From Membranipora membranacea (Eukaryota > Bryozoa > Gymnolaemata > Cheilostomatida > Membraniporidae): 64,000 nt of DNA. A model generated the notes under the pieces. The model worked only from the letters and a program-made list of their open reading frames with translations, ran no database searches and had not been told where the DNA came from. Each line of letters begins with the position of its first letter. Position 1 is the stretch's first letter. Positions 25,621 through 36,435 of this stretch are shown here, piece by piece. Where the stretch lies: assembly GCA_914767715.1 (NCBI GenBank), contig OU612071.1, forward strand, positions 16,860,948 through 16,924,947. Reading direction: 5' to 3'. The position numbers and the translations under genes were made by a program.

Positions 25621-25833
25621 GCAAGCCCTGCGGGCACAGCCCATCGAGCGGTCGACCCTGAGGCTAAAATACCCACCAAAAGAGAGTCCACTCCGACCGT
25701 CAGCTGGACTGAAGCTGCTGACAACAACGATGCAGAACAACTTATGTACAAAGAAGCTGTAGTAGGCCTAATGTGGCTGAGCACTGGTCTGAATTTCTAT
25801 CTATTTGTTATTCTGGCAAGTGTTCTATTTTAG
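25621..25833 (+). CDS. Coding-like ORF with C-terminal hydrophobic segment
   Basis: There are 71 codons open from a TGA at 25618 to TAG at 25831-25833, more GC-rich than the surroundings. The frame ends in a membrane-like stretch, LNFYLFVILASVLF. It lies just 3' of the ARM/FN3 stop. It could be an alternative last exon, a separate gene's last exon or chance; no start codon in good context is seen. Confidence 0.25.
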   Translation, partial: ASPAGTAHRAVDPEAKIPTKRESTPTVSWTEAADNNDAEQLMYKEAVVGLMWLSTGLNFYLFVILASVLF

Positions 25834-28800
25834 GTGAATGAATTGTACTCAAATTGGTTACATTTTACCTTGGCTAACGCAGACTAATGCTAGAATATTA
25901 ATTTTTCATTTTTTCCTATTACTGACCCAGAATTAAAAAGGTGTGTCAAGTGTTTATGACACATGTAGTTATTAAACTATAGCCCCTCACCTGAATCTGG
26001 ATAATGGTTAGTATTGTCAAAGTCGCTATGGCTCTGTTTGTCTTTGTTTGGAATAGATAATATGATTCCTATAAATAATATCACATCTCCATTAGCTGAG
26101 TAATACATTATACCCTCATCAGGTTGAGCAAATTATATCAACTCTGTATACCTTAGGGCCCCTTGTATTATTCAATGCAAACTACGTCATAAATTGTTCT
26201 CATCCTCAGAGGTGCTGTTGTTTACTGCTATCATCACTTTACTTGCACAAAATGTTATCAAAATGGAGAGTTCTTGGATAAAACTTGAAATAATTGTATC
26301 ATTCTTGCTTTAATTATATGACAGCTGAACTTTGTGACCAGGCGCAATTTATTCTTCATCCATTTCAAGATTATGTCTTTCACCTAATAATCCTACCATG
26401 GTAATGATTGCCTCTCATTATTCATTGGGACCAACATCTGTTAATCTTGTACCATACCTTCGTACTATTTTGTGCATACAGTTCAGGATTGTCTTGTCTA
26501 AGAAACGGAGCCTGCTGAGGAAACTCGAATCAACCTTGATTCTGGTCCCTTAACGACTTATAGATCTTCCCTGAAAAAATTTTAATCTAGAATATCTGTT
26601 CAAAACACCCAAGAATACAATTAATGGGCTATGTCTTTGAACATCAGCAAACACTAAGTTAGGTTAGAAGCGTGACTTCTCCCGGTATCGGCATTCTTTC
26701 GTTATAACTAAAGCAACAGAGTGTCATTTTTGCCATTGGTATATTGGTAAATGAATTGTAATATCCTGACAAGTTAATTGAAGGAACTTGTTATTCTAAT
26801 AGTATCTTAATTAAACATAAAGCGCACTGTCATTTTGTTTCGTAATTATTAAATGCCTTCCATATTTATGGCGATTGCCTACCCATCATTTCATCCTGGT
26901 TCTATCACTGATGTTGTATCGAATACTCCCGTTTTATCCCGTGAATGACGCAGGTGTAAGAGTGCAAAGAATTTTATTTATCTCCAATAATCTGGTAATC
27001 CTGTAACATAGATTGATTCGTTTTAAGACATGTTTGAAAGGTATAAGCGTTTGCAACAAGATTGACATTATGCAAAGACGAGATCATAATGGCATTGTAT
27101 GGAAAAGTTATGGTTTTACATAAATACAAAATTAACTTTGAACATTACAATTGATACAAAACTCACACATTATGGGGGAATAGAAAATCCGATAGTGAGC
27201 AATAGTGAGCAATTATGAATGGTGACTAGTCGGGATTACATCTAGCTAAAATAAGAATGCCAAAATTATAATAGTATGTCAGAAGAATGCAACTGAAATG
27301 AATATCTGATACCACAGAAAACAAAGTCCACATGTAATGTAATGAGATGAAATGTAATGCAATTATCAGTAAGTTATCAAACTGTAGGAATATAAAAGTA
27401 AGAACCACAGTCTTACAATATTGATTAGAGCGCTTGGCTAAAAGATGTATCCGTTCCAATGTCTGGGTGACTAGTGACAGTAAATGGTTGAAAAGGTGAA
27501 AAGCTTTAAATTGGTGAAAAAGCTTTCACCATTGTATTGAAAGCGATGACTCAAAGTTAGAAAGAAAGCTTCTTAGATAAAGCAGTAAAAACATCATGAA
27601 CGCAGTTTTAGAACAATGGTGGGCTTTGCCAATGCTATAACACTACCAGACCCTTAACGCCAAGCGCAACTCCCACAGTTACACCCCCAACAGACAACGC
27701 AGTTTTCTCTCTAGTCAGTGGTAGGTTGCTGTTGATGTGGAAGTAGGAGGACTAGTTTGTGTATGGGTCTGTCGAGAAGCTGACCATTGCCAAGATAGTT
27801 TTGCTTGTCAATAGCAAATACTAATTATGATTAATCCCCGTGCACCACCTTTGGCGGAGCGTTGCTCTTTAATGTTTAAATCACTGCTGCCACAGCTGGG
27901 CTTTGCCCAGCATAGCCACCAGTCAAAATTTTAAATGGAGAGTTGTGGCATCAAAATATCTAGCCAGTAGCTTTGAATGGTGTTATATGAGGTCTCAAAA
28001 TGTAGGGAGTATCTTCCTACCTCTGCCATCCACCATTAGTGATGACATATGTTGAGGTTGACCAATCAGGTGCCTTTAAAATCTAGCTGAGATCCAACAC
28101 TATTAAAATTGTTGGATCTCAGCTAGATTTTAAAGGCACCTGATTGGTCAACCAAATTTTGTCAAAACTAAGAATGTGATAAACTTGATTCCAGGATGTA
28201 TACAGCAGAGAAAACGTACTAATGGATTCCCACTTAAATGTTAAATCACAATCCAAGGAGAAAACAGCATTGCTATTTGACAAGACTGAGAATTGGGAAA
28301 ATGATGAATAAACAGTTTAGATGGTTGGTTGCATTGTGGGCTGAAGCTCGATTATTGATGTATGTAAAGACCTTTTACTATGATTATAAATTTCTCAAGA
28401 TTTGATTGTCCTAGTTTTTCAACAGATCAATAAAATAGATTAACGTCTTCTTAGTAACAAAACTAAAAACTTATAATCTTAACAGCAGAACATGACCCTC
28501 ACAAATATAGAGGAGCAGCGTCAGGCTGCTCTGGCCGTGCATATAGAAGTTTTACCTCAGGAGGCTCATATACCATATAAATAATTGATAATCATAAGAA
28601 ACACATTAGGAATGTGGTGGAAACCTTCTGATCTATCTAGTATCATGAGATTGAAACGGAGGGGTGAATGTTTCAGCTAAAATGAGGGTCTGTGGTACAA
28701 ATGATGTATCTAAGACCTCCATACAAAACTATGACAAAATTATGATTGATGAGCATTCACAAACACCTAGTATTTCTATTTATCAGCCAATTTTGTTACA

Positions 28801-29482
28801 CTCTATATTTTAGTCATTCAAATTGTAACACATGACAGTAAAGTATTGCATACATTTCCAGCCATAAATAGCAATAATTGACATCAGAAACTGACCACGA
28901 ATCATTTATTATTATACACCTAACTAGTTTAAAAAATTTCTAAAATTCCCTGACAAGAGGCAACAACGTAAATTATTTATTATTATCCTCATTAACCAGT
29001 TCCAAAAAAACGCTTCCTACAAACATTACAGTACTTACAATAACTGTATATCCTTTATATCCTGTATCCTATAAGTGGCCAGTCCATGATGCGAATCGTT
29101 GAGGATATTTCCTTTCCTATTTGCTTGGTCATCAATCTCAAAATATTTTATTTCAACCTTAAAAAGCTACATTACCATAAAAATCTGCGATTACACTACG
29201 GTATAAAAGCAGGGGGAAAATCTGGAGAGGTCACACACTTAAATCAGCGACACAGAACACAGCTTCTTTGAAGATATACATGTAAGTAATGTATATAGAT
29301 ATACATATATAAAACTTATACAGACCTGCACAAAAGACAAAGATCTTCCGCTAGTAAAAAAGAATCAGGCGCTGTTTTGAATGGCTCTCAATATTTTACT
29401 AAGGCAATGTTTATCCCCCTTGCCATGTCATTATCTTTCTGGTCCTGCAATTCATCATTGCAAGTATGTTTTCTGTTTTAGA
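25834..29482. other. Intergenic, no confident gene
   Basis: AT-rich sequence with no long ORFs. It holds the perfect hairpin at 28056-28153. A short coding-like frame around 28490-28590 could not be supported as an exon. Confidence 0.4.
28056..28153. repeat. Perfect 44-bp inverted repeat with 10-nt loop
   Basis: The left arm 28056-28099 is the exact reverse complement of 28110-28153; the loop is CTATTAAAAT. The arms start GGTTGACCAATCAGG. No flanking direct repeat stands out. Confidence 0.9.
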
Positions 29483-29531
29483 ATGAATAAGTTGATTCTC
29501 ATATCACTTCTATTCACGATCATCGGTGAAA
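29483..29531 (+). CDS. Putative signal-peptide exon
   Basis: An ATG at 29483 is followed by MNKLILISLLFTIIGE and a GAAA|GTAAGT donor, a typical secretory signal cut by a phase-1 intron. It lies about 0.5 kb upstream of the basic-repeat reading frame and may be its first exon, but I could not identify the acceptor that joins them. Confidence 0.4.
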
Positions 29532-29999
29532 GTAAGTACTATAGCTTGGTTGGTCTCTCAGTTGATGTGTACAGTGTTTGCAGCGTATGTTGAGAAGGGT
29601 TCCTTGAGAGGCTTTCTAAGGGTACTAGGTCAATTGAGAATGGTGTAAGCTTGTTAATTTGAACCCTGTTAATATAAAATTCCTTTTAATTCAGCCAAAT
29701 GAGTGCGGTCCCAACTCAGCCAACGGTTTTTACTCCCTGTTTATTCAAGGTTGTAACTGGATTTCGAAGTTGTCTTCTCTTACCAATGAAGAAAGAAACT
29801 CCATATTCAGAGGGCTCATTAGTCAAAGGGGTTGATTATGATCTGTATTTAACACTTTTAAACAACGGTTCAACCCTGCTGATCTACTAGTAATACTACT
29901 TTTCAGAGTATTATTTCCATTACCACTTGCATAGCACAACACAACAGATAATATGTTTCTTAACGTTGAAAGAAAGTCTGTGTGTCAGATCCTTGAAGT

Positions 30000-30764
30000 A
30001 TGAAACACACCAATGGTGAAAGAGAAATTTGTGGTGAGGTGACAACAGATAGTAGAGGACCAGCAACGAAGAGAACAGAAGAGCCAAGACAAGCCGCTAA
30101 GCATGACGGTAATATGGGTGAAAGACGAAACGGAGGGCTAAGAGCAGGAGCTAAGCGCGCTGGAAAGAAGACTCATGGCAACATGAAAACTGGAGGAGCT
30201 AAGCATGACGGTAATATGGGTAAAAGACGAAACGGAGGGCTAAGAACAGGAGCTAAGCGCGCTGGAAAAAAGACTCATGGCAACAAGAAAACTGGAGGAG
30301 CTTAGCATGACGGTAATATGGGTAAAAGACGAAACGGAGGGCTAAGAGCAGGAGCTAAGCGCGCTGGAAAAAAGACTCATGGCAACAAGAAAACTGGAGG
30401 AGCTAAGCATGACGGTAATATGGGTAAAAGACGAAACGGAGGGCTAAGAGCAGGAGCTAAGCGCGCTGGAAAAAAGACTCATGGCAACAAGAAAACTGCA
30501 GGAGCTAAGCATGATGGTGATATAGAGCAAAGAACCAAGAGAAGCACAGATGAGCCAAAACAAGCAGCTCAGCACAACGGTAACATGGGTGAAAGAAAAA
30601 CCGGAGGGTTAGGGGCAGGAGCTAAGCACGATGGAAAAAGCACTCATGGAAACAAGAAAACCGCTGGAGGAACTGACCACAACAGTTATATGGGTACAAG
30701 ACCAACAGGAGGGTTGAGATCAGCAGATAAGCATGACGGAAAAAGGACTCATCAAACAAGGTAA
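30000..30764 (+). CDS. Basic 34-residue-repeat protein, interrupted by one TAG
   Basis: The frame is open from ATG 30000 to TAA 30762 except for a TAG at 30303-30305, where the other repeats have AAG (Lys). The product is a low-complexity Lys/Arg/Gly protein built on a 102-nt unit. Each unit has MGKRR, AKRAGKK and NKKTGGAK, i.e. repeated Gly-dibasic sites like those in peptide precursors. A donor-like AAG|GTAAAT at 30761 could end the exon. The repeats become degenerate after 30510. Possible function: a secreted precursor or matrix protein, if the upstream signal exon belongs to it. No family is recognised. Confidence 0.4.
30096..30510 (+). repeat. 102-bp tandem repeat, about four units
   Basis: Near-identical 102-nt units start near 30099, 30201, 30303 and 30405; a fifth starts near 30507 and decays. 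The multiple of three and the conserved reading frame suggest coding repeats. Confidence 0.85.
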
Positions 30765-33700
30765 ATAAATTGGTTCTCGCTCAATAAGATTATGTATGTA
30801 TGGTGAGATAATCAGAACTACATAGATTTGACTTGCTATATAGATCTGACTAACATAGCAAGTGGCCATGGCATTTCTTTGTTCTTTAAAAGCTGTGTTG
30901 TTATTTTGTTTATAGAGAAGGATAACTCCAGCATGTGATACTGAGTAGAGAAGAATGGTACAGCAAAAGTTCAACACAATTCATTGATTATTAAACAAAT
31001 ATATTTAGATATAAATTAAATTATGAACTAATAAATCTTGTCTGACATGACCAAACAACTGGCTAGACTTCCTTAGTTTTAACAACCATCAATTGATTTA
31101 GTTAAGGATATCTTGTTTGTGCTAGTGCAAATGGGAGCATGTAGGATAGAAGAAGGCTTTATATTTAATCAGGACTAAATATGCATTTTGCCTCATCATT
31201 GCAGCAGTGTGGTAAACATGGGAAATATAATGTATGGGGAAAATGCACAAGGCCACTCAAAATAAGCAATATCAAGAATGCACAAGTCAGAATATTGGAA
31301 CAAGCAGTGGATTGTTCGACCATGGACCTTTCATCATATGAAGTGCTGATTATTGCGCAGAATTTGTCCCACATAGATCAACACCACTGCTCAAATATTT
31401 AGAGCACTTTATATTGTTGTTGACAAAATGCGATAAGTCCCTAAGGCACCAAGTTGTGACCGGTGTTGTTTATGTACATCAAAAATTTGGAATTTGAGGT
31501 TGTTCATGGCCTAAAATATGCCTATCACACTTTTTACAAGCCTTGTTCTAGCAATAGCCAATTATTTTTAGTGAGACTAAACCGTGATGGCCTTGAAACA
31601 TTATACAACTCTTACATCAGATCTATTTAACTGTATGGCGCCTGACCTGTATGGGTTTTGGGGTTGGATGAACTCCATGCTCGTTTTTCTTAACCCATTG
31701 TTAACACTGTGTACAGTAAACCTATAAGAGTGTGATACTACAGGTTTTCCACAAATCACTAGAAAAAAAAAACATTCTAAACAATGATGCCTTTCTGGTC
31801 GTCTTAGTACTGCAGCTGCTTATGGGGCAAAGACTGTCTCTTGAGGCATATGTGCATCATGATCATTGAGATTCCTTTTCAAATGCAAGTTTGACACTCT
31901 AATAGCAAGCTCCTTTTATGACAAGGTAAATGTATCCTTTTCTCACAACATTTTTTAATGTTTGTGATAGATAATGAATCAATCAGTCAATCAAATGTTG
32001 GTCATCCATGATAAATAGAGTTTATCTTTTCACATGAGTCATTTTAATCACCTATTATGGGGTAACCATTTGATATTATTTTCTATCTGTCAGATGTACT
32101 TGACTAGGCTCTTCAGGAAATGTAAGTCAAGAAAGTATATTTTGAGGACGACGTCTCAATGCCTTTGTAACAAAAAAAGATAGAAATCGTTTTGGGCCGA
32201 TCATTCAAAATTAAAAATTAAATATAAATGAGAAATTTTTGGACTGAAAGTTTCTGATTTGATACGTTGAACACTATAGTAAGCAAATAACAACCACTAT
32301 TCATATCAAAGGAATCTCATATAGAGATAACCAAAAAAACCCAGGGTCTAGAGTATGTTTTCTCCCCTGCAAAAAAATAAGACTTAGGTATATTCAACTA
32401 GACTACTTTTGACGGATACTTTTTTGTGATATTTTTTGGTGTAGGTATAGCAGCCTAGTCGCTGTCCTAGACAACCCAGCTAGGCTTACTGCTATAATGT
32501 CAATGAATCACCGTTTCAATGTTAATCTGTCGCAGGGGAGAAAACAGTTATTGACTAATAAGTGATCATGTTGTTAGTAGGTGATTGGCAGTCAACCGCT
32601 CAAGGGGTAAAGTTTGTAGCATATCCATTCAAGTTCGTGTTCCACCGTAAGGGTGCGCAGTCCGTACAAGTTGTGGTGGGTATTTGTGATCACTTAGAAG
32701 TACTACGCTACTTCGTTTATTAGATAGTAAAACAATATATATGAGACATAAAATATCTAAACCAATAGTGAAACAGCAGTTCATATGATGGTAACAAAAG
32801 GTAGTTAGGATACAGCGAGCAAATGAATATTCAATCAATTAATTTTGATGACAGCACAATCAGTCATGAATCTTGGCACATTCTTAAATATGGTGACATA
32901 TTAATGATGATGATATGAATTTGTCTATTCACATCTGATGTCATCCTAACATCACGACCTACCAGAGCTATTGTTTGCCTCAAAAAAAATTATTTGCTGT
33001 CATTGCGTCTTTGTTATTTCTTGGTGTCGTAAGCGAATCGTGGTGTAATTCAGTCATAATTATAGGTCGCTGTTCAACACGCTTGACTAATTTTTATTGT
33101 GATAACATATTAGTGCCATCTTCAGTATCATTATTTTACAATTTTTTTTACCTGACTGACACAAACAACTATTCATGCATAACTCATGTAAATCACAACC
33201 TCATTGGTATCACATGGTTTTTTGGTTGGATGAATAAAGTTTATATTCTCATTATTGTCCAGACATGTGCGATCAGTGAACAAACCTTAAGATTCAGGAA
33301 AATGTAAACATAATGTCACTGCAACTGAAGAGCTAAGCTGGCCAACATGGTACTCAGTGTGCAGGCTTCAAGTGTGGTAATTAAGAGAGGGTCTTCTCTC
33401 ATGGCACGATTATAACAACACCTCGAAGGTGAGGGCTCATTGATGCATCTCTCACAGCAACAGGTTACACTTAAAAAAATTACCTGAGGGCAATCTACAT
33501 CTCCTAATCAGTGGGTTGATGTGTTGACATGCAAAGGTGTAAAAGTATGTTTCTGTGTATTATCTGCACAAAAGTTCGCTTTCCAATAGCATGTTTATTG
33601 TTAAAACATGCTCTACAGTCTACATCATCATAAGATTTATCTGATTTCATCTCACTGATACATGAGGTAACTGAACGGACAGTGAGTGTTGATTCATTGT

Positions 33701-35230
33701 CTTACTGAGAGTGTGACTTCAGCTGGCAATATTATAATGTAAAATAGTTTAAATTGGGCGAGCATAACATTGATGCTGACAGAGACCATACCCAGGTCTA
33801 TTGTGAGCCAACTAGCCCAATGCCTGTTATTTATAAAGTCAACTGCATAAAACAGTGAAAATCGTAGAATTTCAGAGAAAATACCAATGATATCAGTAGC
33901 TTCTCAGAAAACACTGCATGTGAGCGTGAAATTTCTCAAACTTCAACAAAAAACTGATAGACTTTACCTTAGGACAACACTGTTAGCCAGAGAGATATTC
34001 ATCGAATCCCATTCACCAATGAGAAGGATCATAGAATGCCTCGAGAGGTATCACATGGGGGTGGCTATGAGTACGGACTGAAATAATATCAAAGAGTTTA
34101 AGTTAAAAAGAGTTATAAGTGATGACTTTTAGTATTCAAGTATGCAACAATATCCAGAGAACTCTCAAGTGAGTTCAGACTATGAGCTGAATGCCTAAAA
34201 TTATTTTGCTTGTAGCCTCCATGGAATTTCTAAATGCTATCGTAAATAAATTATCTCTAGAGTAAACACAGAAGCCAGTCTAGGATACAGACAGACAGAA
34301 GTTATTTGCTGGATTGTGACGCTACCAATGCTGTAAATTAGAAGTTGGTGGAGATGTTCAGCAGATAAAGTTAATCCTTTGCAGATCACATCTATAGAAT
34401 TTAAAGTTTGCTTTGTTGCGCTTGCCATGTCATTGTGACCTGAATGAGTCATAAGTAAGATGGAGAATGAATCATTTTCACAGTGCGAGTTATACAGCAT
34501 GGCATCAACATTCAAGCCATTCATGGCTGCTATAAAACTGAGAATATACTCAAAAGCTCCTATTTATGCTTCAAACATCCAGATATTGTGCAGTCAGGGA
34601 GACAATTGCTTATAATAAAAGCCAGACTCTTTTTACAAAGCAATAGGATACATGAAACTATAATAGATTTACTGTAAAATATATATTTTATATGAATATA
34701 GTATAAGCCACACTATGATATAAAATAGAGATAATGTATACCAAACTTCATTGGGTTTCTATGCATGGTGACTCATGAATAGGCATCTTTCATTAATTTG
34801 ACTTTGAGGGAGACCAGCACCCTGATAACCATTGCTATTGGTAATGTAAATGACAAACATTGAATTTGGAAGAGTTATGACATCTCTGCGTTATAAAATG
34901 ATTAGCGATAATATTTTAAAGAGTTGTAAAAAAAACAGCACCAATATCTACTTTACAATGATCATTTACATCATAAAACTGGTACAGATGAGTGATTGGT
35001 TTAGATATAAAGAGTAACTAGAATAACAACTGCGTAGTGGTTGAGACTTGTGCTCCCACTTGACTACAGATTCGTTACGGAGAGCATGTAACGATATTAA
35101 CAAAATATACATAAATATTCATTTTAGGACAAACGATGATTTGTCTTTTTGCTCTACTTAGTGATAAATGAATGAATATTTACAATGTTGCAATGTTTGT
35201 TGGGTAATATCATTGATAGAAAAATACTCC
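30765..35230. other. Intergenic, no confident gene
   Basis: AT-rich, only short ORFs without splice-site or family support. A poorly defined minus-strand ORF at 34237-34524 was considered and not called. Confidence 0.4.
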
Positions 35231-35236
35231 TTTATT
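35231..35236 (-). promoter_or_regulatory. Polyadenylation signal of the ROCO-caspase gene
   Basis: AATAAA on the minus strand, about 85 nt after the caspase stop codon; it is the first such hexamer downstream. Confidence 0.55.
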
Positions 35237-35321
35237 TTACATATACGGGTAATATATACATGATGTGTATGTACACCGAACATCAAGTCCAAATTTACTG
35301 ATCTGCCCTCTTGTAGCTGAT

Positions 35322-36435
35322 TCAGTGACAGTTAGGGAAGAGATAGACAGCCCTGTCTCCTGTAAATGTACAGCTGATATCTGGTATCTGTCCCTTTGGT
35401 TTAGTTTTCTCAACACACTTTTCTATACTCTTCAGTTCAACCTGAGCTCGAACCTGGAAACAAGTGAGATAGTTCTTAGTACAGGTGAACGGTTACTAAT
35501 ATGGAAGAACATTCGTTGGTTTGACTGACTGAGGTCACACAAAATTGGCAAAATTGCACTTTTTCTAGATATAGACAGAAACATAAGAGTGAGCCAAATA
35601 GTAGGTTTTTGACTGACTGAGGTCTTGTCTTACGCCAGGTATGATTATAGTTGATCAACTTCTTTGCTTTCAATAACTAATATTAGTGAGAGGTGGGACT
35701 CTGGAACGAGATGAACTTCCTTTGGTGATGCTCAACAGAACAACCACTATTACAGTAAAGTAAAATAAGCCCATACCAAGCTGGACAAACATCATCAAAT
35801 TAACAATTATTGTTACCATCTTTGGTCAGGATGAGCCTTTCAGATAACTTACATTTTCAGCCAGTTGCCTCAGGTCAGCACAATGCCCGTATCTACTGAA
35901 CATAATCACTATAGCTCTGATGAGCCAGGATCCATTTCTGTGATGTCTCATCGATCCAAATTCTAAGAATATTCAGAGAATTTATAAAATACAACATTTA
36001 AATATTAATGAAGACAGATTTGTTACCTTATCTGTATACTTTACTTGCGAAGGTGAAAAATGTTTTAATCTGGCTTGTTTTGTTGAAGGAAGCCAACAAA
36101 TTATGGTTGTCCTAATGATTTCTTCGAAACATATTTACAATCTATAATTGTTGGAATGTATCAGGGTACAATATAATACAATAGCTGACAACAACTTGCA
36201 ACTGATATCAATAACAATTTTACTTCAATTTACTCCTCACCTGGTAGACTTGACTTCAGCACAAGAAAATGTGACCGTCTCAGAGACACGTTTTGATCCT
36301 CAGTTGCATCATAGTTTGGCAAGTTGCCAGCATCCCTGAACTCATTATCAGAGGTGCTCAGCTTTATTGGCTTCTTTGGAATCGCATGTTTCATTCTTGC
36401 CTCACCTCCGGCAGCGGAAATGTTATCCATTAGTC
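35322..36435 (-). CDS. ROCO-caspase B, exons 15-17: caspase small subunit (p10) and stop
   Basis: Exons 36435-36241, 35962-35853 and 35453-35322. Exon 15 encodes an Asp-containing interdomain linker and then HFLVLKSSLP, the family's AYSTxPG-like strand. Exon 16 encodes EFGSMRHHRNGSWLIRA: Arg1542 fits the S1-pocket Arg and GSW is the p10 hallmark. Exon 17 carries the last strands (GQIPDISCTFTGDRAVYLFP) and stops at 35324-35322 (TGA). The protein ends where caspases normally end, so the caspase is the C-terminal module. Confidence 0.92.

Noticed and set aside
28490-28590. Short coding-like last exon (HDPHKYRGAASGCSGRAYRS)
   Set aside because: Two frames look equally plausible and no upstream exon could be matched.
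32975-33307. ORF beginning with a signal-peptide-like hydrophobic stretch
   Set aside because: The track frame starts at TTG, not ATG, and the rest is AT-rich with no family or splice support.
34237-34524. Minus-strand 95-codon ORF with LLMTHSGHNDMAS, vaguely like a caspase His motif
   Set aside because: No splice sites, no other caspase features, and it lies downstream of a complete caspase gene; similarity is too short.
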